From NCBI RefSeq assembly GCF_000383595.1, contig NZ_KB911581.1, forward strand, positions 7,461,519 to 7,525,518: a stretch of 64,000 bases of DNA, written 5' to 3'. This stretch comes from Streptomyces bottropensis ATCC 25435. GTDB lineage: Bacteria; Actinomycetota; Actinomycetes; Streptomycetales; Streptomycetaceae. The position numbers were made by a program, and so were the translations under genes. The notes below the pieces were generated by a model, which was given only the letters and a program-made list of their open reading frames with translations, ran no database searches and was not told where the DNA came from. Below, piece after piece: positions 26,262 through 34,958 of this stretch. Numbering within the stretch: position 1 is the first letter of the stretch; each line of letters opens with the position of its first letter.

Positions 26262-27506
26262 ATGGCAGGAACACCCCGCGTACTGCGCGCCATGAACGAC
26301 CGCGCCGCACTCGATCTGCTGCTGGAGCACGGGCCGCTCTCCCGGACCCGGCTCGGCAAGCTGACGGGGCTGTCCAAGCCGACGGCCTCGCAGCTCCTGG
26401 CCCGCCTCGAAGCCGCCGGACTCGTGGTGGCCACGGGCACCGGCACGGAAGGGTCCGGCACCGGCGGACCCGGCGAGAGCGGTTCCGGCGCGGGCCGACC
26501 CGGCCCCAACGCCCAGCTCTACGCGGTCGACCCGACCGCCGCGTACGCCGCGGGCCTGGACGTCACCCCCGAACGCGTCCTGGCCGCCGTCGCCGACATC
26601 ACCGGCCGCACGGTCGGCGAGTTCGCCGTCCCCACCCCCGGACGACGCCCCGCCGAACCCGTCGTACACCAGGTCACCACCGCCCTCGACGGGGCGGTCA
26701 AGGCCGCCGGGCTCGTCCGGGCGGACGTGCGCCGGCTCGTCATCGGCACACCGGGCGCCTTCGACCCGGGCACCGGGCGACTGCGGTACGCCTCGCACCT
26801 GCCCGGCTGGCACTCCCCCGCCCTCCTCGACGCACTCGCCGCCGCGCTGCCGATGCCGGTGGAGTACGAGAACGACGTGAACCTCGCCGCCCTCGCCGAA
26901 CAACGGCTGGGCGCGGCCAGGGGCCACGAGGACTTCGTCCTGCTGTGGAACGAGGGCGGTCTCGGCGCCGCGGTGGTCCTGGGCGGACGGCTGCACCGGG
27001 GGTTCACCGGGGGCGCCGGCGAGGTCGGTTTCCTGCCGGTCCCCGGTGTGCCGCTGGTGCGCCAGGTGACCAAGGCGAACAGCGGCGGCTTCCAGGAACT
27101 CGCCGGTTCGCAGGTCATCCCCCGGCTCGCCCGTGAGCTGGGCATCACCGACATCCCCGACGGGCCGTACGCCGAGGTCGCCGCCGCCCTCGTGGCGCGG
27201 GCCGCCGCGGTCGACTCCGGTCCGCACCGGCGGCTGCTGGCCACCTACGCCACCGCCGTCGCCACCGGTCTGGCCGCACTCGTGTCCGTACTCGATCCCG
27301 AACTCATCGTCCTCAGCGGCTCGGCGCTGGCCTCCGGCGGGGAGCCGTTGCGGGCTCTCGTGGCGGCCGAACTGGGCGAACTGGCCGCTTCCCGACCGCG
27401 ACTGGTCCTCGGTGACGTGCATGAACACCCCGTACTGCGGGGGGCGTTGGAGAGTGCTCTCGCGACGACGCGGGACGAAGTCTTCGACACGTTGACACTC
27501 CGCTGA
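26262..27506 (+). CDS. csnR: ROK-family transcriptional repressor of the chitosan operon
   Basis: A 414-residue protein: an N-terminal winged helix-turn-helix (DLLLEHGPLSRTRLGKLTGLSKPTASQLLARLE) followed by a ROK sugar-binding fold. The gap between them is a low-complexity glycine/glutamate linker of about 30 residues. The ROK core has EYENDVNLAALAEQ and GGAGEVGFLP, but lacks the full cysteine zinc cluster usually seen in ROK kinases and repressors, as seen in many actinobacterial ROK repressors. It is the first gene of the operon csnR-csnE-csnF-csnG-csnH-csnK and has its own palindromic operator. Role inferred from the operon: it represses chitosan-oligosaccharide uptake until the oligosaccharides are present. 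The symbol is based on gene order and the operator match. Confidence 0.82.
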   Translation: MAGTPRVLRAMNDRAALDLLLEHGPLSRTRLGKLTGLSKPTASQLLARLEAAGLVVATGTGTEGSGTGGPGESGSGAGRPGPNAQLYAVDPTAAYAAGLDVTPERVLAAVADITGRTVGEFAVPTPGRRPAEPVVHQVTTALDGAVKAAGLVRADVRRLVIGTPGAFDPGTGRLRYASHLPGWHSPALLDALAAALPMPVEYENDVNLAALAEQRLGAARGHEDFVLLWNEGGLGAAVVLGGRLHRGFTGGAGEVGFLPVPGVPLVRQVTKANSGGFQELAGSQVIPRLARELGITDIPDGPYAEVAAALVARAAAVDSGPHRRLLATYATAVATGLAALVSVLDPELIVLSGSALASGGEPLRALVAAELGELAASRPRLVLGDVHEHPVLRGALESALATTRDEVFDTLTLR

Positions 27507-27667
27507 GTTCGGCCGCGTTCCAGGTCGTTCGAAAACCGCCGGCCCGTCGCGGCCGACCGCGCCCACGCGGCGGAGCCGCACATCGGCACAGCCTCGCGCC
27601 CCTGAGGTTTCCCGGGCGCGCCCCCGTCCTTCCCGATCACCCCTCCCCTCCCTCAGGAGACCCCGCC

Positions 27668-29005
27668 ATGTCCGGAATATCCAAGAACGCGGCGATCGCG
27701 CTCGCCGCCACCGCCTCCCTCGCCCTCCTCGCCACCGCCTGCACCGGCCAGGCCGACACCACCTCCTCCGACGACCCGAACGCCAGGACGACCATCACCT
27801 TCTGGCACGGGTGGAGCGCACCCGGCGAGGTGAAGGCGATCCAGGCGAACGTGGACCGGTTCGAGAAGAAGCACCCCAACATCACGGTGAAGGTCGTCGG
27901 GAACATCAACGACGACAAGCTCAACCAGGCGCTGCGGGCGGGCGGTTCGAAGGGGCCGGACGTCGTGTCCTCGTTCACCACGTCCAACATCGGCAAGTTC
28001 TGTTCCTCCGGGGCCTTCGCCGACCTCAAGCCCTTCGTCGAGAAGTCGAAGCTCGACCTCGACAAGATCATCCCGAAGCCGATGCTGGACTACACGCAGT
28101 TCGAGGGCACCCGGTGCGCGCTGCCGCTGCTGGGGGACGCGTACGGGCTGTACTACAACAAGGACGCGTATCGGAAGGCGGGCATCAAGGCGCCGCCGAA
28201 GACGTGGTCCGAGTTCGCCGTGGCCGCGAAGAAGCTGACGAAGACCAAGGGCGACAGCTACGCGCAGCTCGGGTTCATGCCGAACTACCACGGCTACGAG
28301 ACGGTCGTGGACCACTACATGTCGCAGTGGGACCACTCCTACTTCAACGCCGAGGGCAAGTCGAACATCTCCGAGGACCCGGCGTTCGCGGAGATGTTCA
28401 CGTACCAGAAGAAGCTGGTGGACTCGCTCGGCGGCTTCGCGAAGCTGGAGAAGTACCGGAACACCTTCGGCGACGAGTGGGGCGCCAAGCACCCCTTCCA
28501 GACCGGCCAGGTGGCCATGCAGCTGGACGGCGAGTGGCGGCTCGGGATGGCGAAGGAGGCCGGGACCGACTTCGAGATCGGCACCGCGCCGATGCCCGTG
28601 GCCGACGACGAGGTGGCCGAGTACGGCAAGGGCTTCCTCTCCGGCACGGTCATCGGCATCGCCCCGCAGAGCCGGAAGCAGAACGCGGCCTGGGAGCTGG
28701 TGAAGTACCTGACGACCGACACCGAGGCCGTCGTCTCGTTCGCCAACGCCATCCACAACGTGCCGTCCACGTTCGCCGCCCTGAAGTCGCCCGACCTGAA
28801 GGTGGACGAGGGCTTCAAGACGTTCCTGGACATCGCCCAGAACCCGCACTCGAACACCCCGCCGGCCTCCGTCAACGGCTCGACGTACCAGACGACGCTC
28901 CAGGACTTCGGCTACCAGTACGAGTCCGGCAAGGTGAAGGACCTGCACAAGGGGCTGGAGAAGACCGCGGCGCAGATCGACACCGACATCGCGCAGGCGA
29001 AGTAG
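27668..29005 (+). CDS. csnE: ABC sugar-binding lipoprotein (chito/chitosan-oligosaccharide)
   Basis: A 445-residue solute-binding protein. The signal peptide ends in a lipobox LATAC with the lipidated cysteine at residue 25, so the protein sits on the outer face of the membrane. The mature part opens with ITFWHGWSAPGEVKAIQ, the usual start of sugar-binding cluster 1 proteins, and includes GKYNKDAYRKAG-like and YYNKDAYRKAGI segments and a G-Q-V-A-M-Q-L-D-G-E-W motif. The ribosome-binding site CAGGAG lies before the ATG. It is the substrate-capturing part of the CsnEFG importer. No ATPase gene is in the operon, so MsiK, the shared sugar ATPase in streptomycetes, is the likely partner. Confidence 0.88.
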   Translation: MSGISKNAAIALAATASLALLATACTGQADTTSSDDPNARTTITFWHGWSAPGEVKAIQANVDRFEKKHPNITVKVVGNINDDKLNQALRAGGSKGPDVVSSFTTSNIGKFCSSGAFADLKPFVEKSKLDLDKIIPKPMLDYTQFEGTRCALPLLGDAYGLYYNKDAYRKAGIKAPPKTWSEFAVAAKKLTKTKGDSYAQLGFMPNYHGYETVVDHYMSQWDHSYFNAEGKSNISEDPAFAEMFTYQKKLVDSLGGFAKLEKYRNTFGDEWGAKHPFQTGQVAMQLDGEWRLGMAKEAGTDFEIGTAPMPVADDEVAEYGKGFLSGTVIGIAPQSRKQNAAWELVKYLTTDTEAVVSFANAIHNVPSTFAALKSPDLKVDEGFKTFLDIAQNPHSNTPPASVNGSTYQTTLQDFGYQYESGKVKDLHKGLEKTAAQIDTDIAQAK

Positions 29006-29029
29006 CGGTACGGGAACGGGATCCCTCCG

Positions 29030-30004
29030 ATGTCCACGCACTCCCCGCGGGTGGCGCTCGCGTCCACGCACACCCTGCGTTCGAAGCGCCGCCGGTCGGC
29101 GCTCCGTACCGTGGCCTTCCTGTCACCCTGGCTGATCGGGTTCGGCGTCTTCTTCGCCTATCCGCTCGTGTCGACCGTGTACTTCTCGCTGATGAAGTAC
29201 GACGGCTTCGGTACTCCGGTCTTCCGCGGCCTCGGCAACTGGTCCTACGTCTTCGAGGACTACCCGCTGTTCTGGCCGGCCCTGCGCAACACGCTCTGGC
29301 TGGTCCTCGTGATGGTGACCTGCCGGGTGCTGTTCGGGCTCGGCGTCGGGCTGCTGATCACGAAGATCAAGACCGGCGCGGGCGTCTTCCGCACCCTCTT
29401 CTACCTGCCGTACCTCGCGCCGCCGGTCGCCGCGACGCTGGCCTTCGTCTTCCTTCTCAACCCCGGGACCGGGCCGGTCAACTCCGTCCTCGAAGGGCTG
29501 GGCCTGCCGGCCCCCGGGTGGTTCACCGACCCCACCTGGTCCAAGCCGGCGCTCACCGCGCTCGCGCTGTGGGGCGTGGGCGACCTGATGGTCATCTTCA
29601 TGGCCGCGCTGCTCGACGTACCGAAGGAGCAGTACGAGGCCGCCGAGCTGGACGGGGCGTCGGCCTGGCAGCGGTTCCGGTTCGTGACACTGCCGACCAT
29701 CTCGCCGATCGTGATGTTCGCGGTGGTCACGGGCGTGATCCAGACCATGCAGTACTACACGCAGCCCCTGGTGGCCGGAAAGGTCGCCTCCGGCGTCATC
29801 GGCGGCTCCGGGCAGCAGTTCGAGCCCGGCTACCCGGACAAGTCGACGCTGACGCTGCCGCAGCTCGTCTACAACCTCGGCTTCCAGCGCTTCGACTACG
29901 GCTCCGCCTGTGTGGTCGCCCTCGTGCTGTTCGCCCTGTCGATGGTGTTCACGGCGCTGCTGATGCGGCGACGGGGCGGACTGATCGGAGCCGGTGACCG
30001 ATGA
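29030..30004 (+). CDS. csnF: ABC sugar transporter permease (MalF type)
   Basis: A 324-residue membrane protein with six spans. The N-terminal segment is basic (RSKRRRSALRTVAFLSPWLIG), then the first span. The binding-protein-dependent permease signature EAA loop is AAELDGASAWQRFRFVTLPTISP, the contact site for the ATPase. It belongs to the MalF/UgpA type. It sits 24 bp after csnE and its stop overlaps the ATG of csnG by four bases (ATGA). Together they form the membrane channel of the oligosaccharide importer. Confidence 0.92.
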   Translation: MSTHSPRVALASTHTLRSKRRRSALRTVAFLSPWLIGFGVFFAYPLVSTVYFSLMKYDGFGTPVFRGLGNWSYVFEDYPLFWPALRNTLWLVLVMVTCRVLFGLGVGLLITKIKTGAGVFRTLFYLPYLAPPVAATLAFVFLLNPGTGPVNSVLEGLGLPAPGWFTDPTWSKPALTALALWGVGDLMVIFMAALLDVPKEQYEAAELDGASAWQRFRFVTLPTISPIVMFAVVTGVIQTMQYYTQPLVAGKVASGVIGGSGQQFEPGYPDKSTLTLPQLVYNLGFQRFDYGSACVVALVLFALSMVFTALLMRRRGGLIGAGDR

Positions 30005-30900
30005 CCCAGGTACTCGATGTACGCGACAGGCCGGTGACGCGGGCCGCCGCCACGGCGAGCGAACGGACCGCCCGCCGCCGGGCTCTCCTGGAGTGGATCG
30101 CCGTCCACTCGCTGGGCGTGGCCGCCGCGCTCTTCTTCACCCTGCCCTTCGTCTTCGTCGTGCTGACCTCGCTCATGGGCGGTCAGCAGACACTCACCCG
30201 CGACCTGGTCCCGGACACCTGGGAGTGGGACAACTACCGCCAGGTCCTCGACACCCCCGGCTTTCTGACCTGGTGGAAGAACACGCTCCTCTACGCCGGC
30301 CTCGGCACGGTCCTCACCGTCGTGTCGTCCGTCCCCGTGGCCTACGCGCTCGCCAAGTTCCGCTTCCGGGGCCGCAATCTGGCCCTGATGCTGGTCATCT
30401 CGATGATGATGCTGCCGCCGCAGGTCGTCGTGATCCCGATGTACCTGTTCTGGGCCAAGCAGATGGACCTGTCCGGCTCGCTGTGGCCGCTGATCATCCC
30501 GATGGCGTTCGGGGACGCGTTCTCCATCTTCCTGCTACGCCAGTTCCTGACGACCATCCCCGACGAGTACCTGGACGCGGCCCGGGTCGACGGCTGCGGC
30601 GAACTGCGCACCCTGCTGCGGGTCGTCCTGCCGATGGCGAAGCCCGGCATCGCGGCCGTCGCGCTCTTCCAGTTCTTCTACGCCTGGAACGACTACTTCG
30701 GCCCGCAGATCTACGCCTCCGAGAACCCGGCCGCCTGGACGCTCAGTTACGGTCTGGAGTCCTTCAAGGGCGCGCACCACACCGACTGGAACCTGACCAT
30801 GGCCGCGACCGTGCTGGTCATGGCCCCCGTGATCCTCGTGTTCTTCTTCGCGCAGAAGGCGTTCGTCGAAGGCGTCACCCTGACCGGAGTAAAGGGTTGA
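30001..30900 (+). CDS. csnG: ABC sugar transporter permease (MalG type)
   Basis: A 299-residue membrane protein with six spans and the EAA loop AARVDGCGELRTLLRVVLPMAKPG. It is the MalG/UgpE-like partner of csnF. The overlap with csnF (ATGA) points to coupled translation and equal amounts of the two subunits. No gene for an ATPase follows; the next gene is the glycosidase. It imports chitosan or chito-oligosaccharides; this specificity is inferred from operon identity and the CsnR and DasR-type sites. Confidence 0.92.
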   Translation: MTQVLDVRDRPVTRAAATASERTARRRALLEWIAVHSLGVAAALFFTLPFVFVVLTSLMGGQQTLTRDLVPDTWEWDNYRQVLDTPGFLTWWKNTLLYAGLGTVLTVVSSVPVAYALAKFRFRGRNLALMLVISMMMLPPQVVVIPMYLFWAKQMDLSGSLWPLIIPMAFGDAFSIFLLRQFLTTIPDEYLDAARVDGCGELRTLLRVVLPMAKPGIAAVALFQFFYAWNDYFGPQIYASENPAAWTLSYGLESFKGAHHTDWNLTMAATVLVMAPVILVFFFAQKAFVEGVTLTGVKG

Positions 30901-30907
30901 TACAGCT

Positions 30908-32173
30908 ATGAAGCTCACCGTGGTCGGCGGAGGCTCGACCTACACACCCGAACTCGTCGACGGGTTCGCCCGGCTCAGGGACACCCTGCCGATCGAGGAG
31001 CTGGTGCTCGTCGATCCGGCCGCCGACCGGCTGGAGCTGGTCGGCGGGCTGGCCCGCCGGATCTTCGCCCGCCAGGGGCACCCCGGGCGGATCGTCACCA
31101 CCGATGACCTGGACCGGGGCGTCGAGGGCGCCGACGCCGTCCTCCTCCAGCTGCGCATCGGCGGCCAGGCCGCCCGCGAGCAGGACGAGACCTGGCCGCT
31201 GGAGTGCGGCTGCGTCGGTCAGGAGACGACCGGCGCGGGCGGCCTGGCGAAGGCGCTGCGGACGGTCCCGGTGGTCCTGGACATCGCCGAGCGGGTCCGC
31301 CGGACCAACCCCGACGCCTGGATCATCGACTTCACCAACCCGGTGGGGATCGTGACCCGCGCCCTGCTGCGGGCCGGCCACAAGGCGGTCGGCCTGTGCA
31401 ACGTGGCGATCGGCCTGCAACGGAGGTTCGCCGCGCATCTCGGCGTGACCCCGGCCGAGGTCCACCTCGACCACGTGGGCCTGAACCACCTCACCTGGGA
31501 GACCGGCGTCCGCCTCGGCGGCCCCTCCGGCGAGGACGTCCTGCCGAAGCTGCTGGCCGGCCACGGCGACACCATCGCCGCCGACCTGCGCCTGCCCCGC
31601 CCCGTCCTGGACCGCCTGGGCGTGGTCCCGTCCTACTACCTGCGCTACTACTACGCCCACGACGAGGTCGTCCGGGAGCTGGGCACCAAGCCCTCGCGGG
31701 CCGCCGAAGTGGCCGCGATGGAGCGGGAGTTGCTGGAGATGTACGCGGACCCCGCGCTCGACGAGAAGCCCGCGCTGCTCGGCAGGCGGGGCGGGGCGTT
31801 CTACTCGGAGGCGGCCGTCGACCTGGCCGCGTCCCTGCTGGGCGACGGCGGCAGCCCGTATCAGGTGGTGAACACCCTCAACGGCGACACGCTCCCCTTC
31901 CTCCCCGCCGACGCGGTGATCGAGGTGCAGGCCGCCGTGGGCCGTCAGGGGGCGGCACCGCTGCCGGTGCAGACCGTGGACCCGCTGTACGCGGGCCTGA
32001 TGGCGAACGTCACCGCGTACGAGGATCTGGCCCTGGACGCGGCCCTGCGCGGCGGCCGGGACCGGGTGTTCCGCGCACTGCTCTCGCATCCCCTGATCGG
32101 GCAGTACGCGTACGCCGAGGCCCTCACCGACCGGCTGATCGCACACAACCGGGAGCACCTCGCGTGGGCGTGA
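30908..32173 (+). CDS. csnH: NAD-dependent glycosidase, GH4 (6-phospho-beta-glucosidase type)
   Basis: A 421-residue cytoplasmic enzyme. The dinucleotide-binding loop MKLTVVGGGSTYTPELVDG opens the protein. GH4 features follow: LVDPAADRL, LLQLRIGGQAAREQDE, the CGCVGQETTGAGG segment, and IIDFTNPVGIVTRAL with the N-P-V motif, then LCNVAIGL and NHLTW, which hold metal and catalytic residues. GH4 enzymes use NAD and Mn in an oxidation-elimination mechanism. Within the csn operon it presumably splits imported glucosamine disaccharides, phosphorylated or not. The stop overlaps the start of the kinase gene. Confidence 0.88.
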   Translation: MKLTVVGGGSTYTPELVDGFARLRDTLPIEELVLVDPAADRLELVGGLARRIFARQGHPGRIVTTDDLDRGVEGADAVLLQLRIGGQAAREQDETWPLECGCVGQETTGAGGLAKALRTVPVVLDIAERVRRTNPDAWIIDFTNPVGIVTRALLRAGHKAVGLCNVAIGLQRRFAAHLGVTPAEVHLDHVGLNHLTWETGVRLGGPSGEDVLPKLLAGHGDTIAADLRLPRPVLDRLGVVPSYYLRYYYAHDEVVRELGTKPSRAAEVAAMERELLEMYADPALDEKPALLGRRGGAFYSEAAVDLAASLLGDGGSPYQVVNTLNGDTLPFLPADAVIEVQAAVGRQGAAPLPVQTVDPLYAGLMANVTAYEDLALDAALRGGRDRVFRALLSHPLIGQYAYAEALTDRLIAHNREHLAWA

Positions 32174-33174
32174 CCGACAGCGTGCGCGACGGCACCGGGC
32201 CGGCCGGGCGCGGGAGCGTGCTCGCCGTCGACGCGGGCAACAGCAAGACCGACGTCGCCGTGGTCGCGCCGAACGGGGAGGTGCTGGGCGCGGCACGCGG
32301 TGGCGGGTTCCGGCCGCCGGCCGTGGGCGTGGGCTTCGCGGTCGACGGACTCGCGGAGGTGGTGGGGCGGGCCTTCGCCGAGGCCGGGGTCGGCTCGGTC
32401 GACCATGTCTCGGCGTGTCTGGCCAACGCGGACTTCCCCGTCGAGGAGGAACGGCTCGCGGCGGCGCTGGGCACGCGCGCGTGGGGCGCGACCGTCGAGG
32501 TCCGCAACGACACCTTCGCCATCCTGCGCGCCGGCGTGGCCGAGCCGCGAGGTGTGGCCGTGGTGTGCGGTGCCGGCGTGAACTGCGTCGGCATGCGCCC
32601 CGACGGCCGCACCGCCCGCTTCCCGGCGCTCGGCCGTCTCTCCGGCGACTGGGGCGGTGGCTGGGGCCTCGCCGAGGAGGCGATGTGGCACGCGGCCCGC
32701 GCGGAGGACGGCCGGGGCGGTCCCACGGCCCTGGCCGCCGCGCTGCCCGCGCACTTCGGCCTGGACACCGTGTACGCCCTGATCGAGGCCCTGCATCTGG
32801 AGCACATCCCGGCCGCCCGCCGCCACGAGCTGACCCCGGTCCTCTTCGCCACGGCGGCCGCGGGCGACCCGGTGGCCCGCTCGCTGGTGGACCGCATGGC
32901 CGAGGAGGTGGTGGCCATGGCGACGGTGGCCCTGACCCGCCTGGACCTCCTCGGGGAGGAGACCCCCGTCCTCCTCGGCGGCGGTGTCCTCGCCGCCCGG
33001 CACCCCCTGCTCGACGGCCGGGTCCGCGAGGCACTGGCGGTCGCCGCGCCCAAGGCCGTCCCCCGGGTGGTCACGGCCGCCCCGGTGCTGGGCGCGGCGC
33101 TGCTCGGGCTGGACCGCGTGGGCGCGCCGAGGACCGTGCACGCGCGCGTGCGGGCGCACTACGAAGGAGGGTGA
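32164..33174 (+). CDS. csnK: Sugar kinase, BadF/BcrA ATPase family (glucosamine/GlcNAc kinase type)
   Basis: A 336-residue kinase with the actin-like ATPase fold: phosphate 1 motif VLAVDAGNSKTDVAVV, connect/phosphate 2 region VAVVCGAGVNCVGM, and a glycine-rich LLGGGVLAARHPLL adenosine motif. This is the N-acetylglucosamine kinase group of the BadF/BcrA family. GTG 32164 has GGGAG eight bases upstream; GTG 32170 is the alternative. It overlaps the csnH stop. Role inferred: phosphorylates glucosamine units freed from oligosaccharides, giving GlcN6P, the ligand that releases DasR. It is the last gene of the csn operon. Confidence 0.85.
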   Translation: MGVTDSVRDGTGPAGRGSVLAVDAGNSKTDVAVVAPNGEVLGAARGGGFRPPAVGVGFAVDGLAEVVGRAFAEAGVGSVDHVSACLANADFPVEEERLAAALGTRAWGATVEVRNDTFAILRAGVAEPRGVAVVCGAGVNCVGMRPDGRTARFPALGRLSGDWGGGWGLAEEAMWHAARAEDGRGGPTALAAALPAHFGLDTVYALIEALHLEHIPAARRHELTPVLFATAAAGDPVARSLVDRMAEEVVAMATVALTRLDLLGEETPVLLGGGVLAARHPLLDGRVREALAVAAPKAVPRVVTAAPVLGAALLGLDRVGAPRTVHARVRAHYEGG

Positions 33175-33450
33175 CCCGGCGGCCCGCGCCACCCCCGCCC
33201 CTCCTCCTCGAACGCGTTCGACCCCCAGGGAACCGAACCCGGCCGAACCGCGTATTCATGGGCGGGGGGCGGTGCGGGAAGCCTTGTGCTGCGCCGGAAT
33301 TCGACAGGCACGGCACGTACGGACACGATCGGGGAACAAGATCGAGTCAAGGTCTGTGCGTGGTCACTCCCGGCGGCGATACTTGCGGCCGTGCACCTCT
33401 GTCCGTGGGAGCGGGCGGGCGTGACGGACGGATGACCAGGGGGAGGTCAG

Positions 33451-34923
33451 GTGACATTCACTCCGGAGGGCAGCGCGGCTCGTACGGCACCACCCGCGGG
33501 GCCGGGCCCGGTCGTGCCGTCCCAGGCCTCGCACCCGCCGAGGCCCCCGGTGCCGTCCCCGGACCCCGACGGCGGCCCGCCCCGCAGGACCGCGTTCGCC
33601 GAGGGCGTCGATCTGCTGCGCGCCGCCGCGACGACCGAGCCGGGCCGGCTGCGCATCATCGGCGCCCTGCTCGCCCTCCTGGTCGTCGCGTTCGGCTCCG
33701 TCACCGCCTGGCAGATGAACGACCGCTCGGCCGCGGCCGACGACGTGCTCCACGGCAGCCAGCCTCTCAGCTCGGCGGCAGCGGAGATCTACAGTTCCCT
33801 GGCCGCCGCCAACACGGCGGCCTCCAGCGGGTTCCTCGCGGGCGGCCAGGAGACCGAGGAGTCGCGCAAGGACTACGAGCGGGAGATGCGGGAGGCGGCG
33901 AAGCAACTGGCCCTCGCCGCGACCGCGTCGGAGGCCGGCTCGGACTCCGAGGAACGCATCGCCAAGCTGAACGCCCTGCTGCCCGAGTACAAGGGCCTGG
34001 TCGAGCGGGCCCGCGCCAACAACCGCCTGGGCTACCCGCTGGGCGGCGCCTATCTGCGCTACGCGAACGACAAGATGCAGGGCATGCTCGGCGAGGCGCG
34101 GAGCATCTACGACAACGAGAACGAGCGGCTCCGCGACGACTACGAGGACGCCACCGCGTACCCGTGGGCCGCGATCGGTCTCGGGGTGCTCGCCATCGGC
34201 GGCCTCGTCTGGGCCCAGCGTCGTAACTACCGGCGGACCAACAGGGTGTTGAACCACGGTCTCGTGGCGGCGACGGCCGCGTCGGCCGTCGTCCTGCTGT
34301 GGCTGGCCGGCGGTCACACCCTCGCCCGCTCGGGGCTCAACGACTCCTACGACAACGGCGTGCGGTCCCTGACCGTGCTGAACGACGCGCGGATCGCCTC
34401 CCTCACCGCGCGTGGCAACGAGAACCTGACCCTGATCAGCCGGGGCGCGGAGACCACCGAGAACGCCAAGGGCAAGAGCGTGGACAAGTTCGACTACGCG
34501 TTCGAGACCAGCATGGCGACGCTCAAGAAGCAGCTGGCCGCCGCCGAGCGGATCGCCGACGACGCGGGCGGCGAGAAGCCGCTGAAGGCCGCCGGCGCCG
34601 GTATGGAGGAGTGGAAGAAGCGGCACGGGAACGCTCGCGAGGCCGACAACGGGGGCGAGTACCAGTGCGCTCTCGCCCAGGTGATCGGTGGCACGTCGCC
34701 CCCCGGCTGCGAGAACGGCGACAAGCCGACCGGCGAGTGCTTCGACGAGGTCGACAAGAATCTGGGCATCGCCAGCGCGTACGAGGCGAAGGAGTTCGAG
34801 CGGGCTGCCCAGGACGGCCGCGACGCGATGCTCGGACTCCCCGTGGGTGCCGCGGTGCTGGCCGTGCTGGGCGCGGCGGGCGCGGTGCTCGGCATCGGGC
34901 GCCGGCTTTCGGAGTACCGGTGA
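33451..34923 (+). CDS. GlnX-like membrane sensor-type protein
   Basis: A 490-residue membrane protein. A proline-rich cytoplasmic start is followed by a span near residue 75 (IIGALLALLVVAFGSVTAWQM), an extracytoplasmic helical region of about 150 residues, two spans (GLGVLAIGGLVW; AATAASAVVLLWLAGG) flanking a basic loop RRNYRRTNR, a second outside helical region with two cysteines (YQCALAQ, PPGCENG) and a third (TGECFDE), and a final span near the C-terminus. The layout and the gene order with a GlnH-like and a PknG-like gene match the mycobacterial glnX-glnH-pknG operon. In mycobacteria GlnX carries an amino-acid signal from GlnH across the membrane to PknG. The same role here is inferred. 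Confidence 0.82.
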   Translation: MTFTPEGSAARTAPPAGPGPVVPSQASHPPRPPVPSPDPDGGPPRRTAFAEGVDLLRAAATTEPGRLRIIGALLALLVVAFGSVTAWQMNDRSAAADDVLHGSQPLSSAAAEIYSSLAAANTAASSGFLAGGQETEESRKDYEREMREAAKQLALAATASEAGSDSEERIAKLNALLPEYKGLVERARANNRLGYPLGGAYLRYANDKMQGMLGEARSIYDNENERLRDDYEDATAYPWAAIGLGVLAIGGLVWAQRRNYRRTNRVLNHGLVAATAASAVVLLWLAGGHTLARSGLNDSYDNGVRSLTVLNDARIASLTARGNENLTLISRGAETTENAKGKSVDKFDYAFETSMATLKKQLAAAERIADDAGGEKPLKAAGAGMEEWKKRHGNAREADNGGEYQCALAQVIGGTSPPGCENGDKPTGECFDEVDKNLGIASAYEAKEFERAAQDGRDAMLGLPVGAAVLAVLGAAGAVLGIGRRLSEYR

Positions 34924-34958
34924 CGGCGGCGGGAGGAGGCGCGGTGGAAGGGGTCGCG

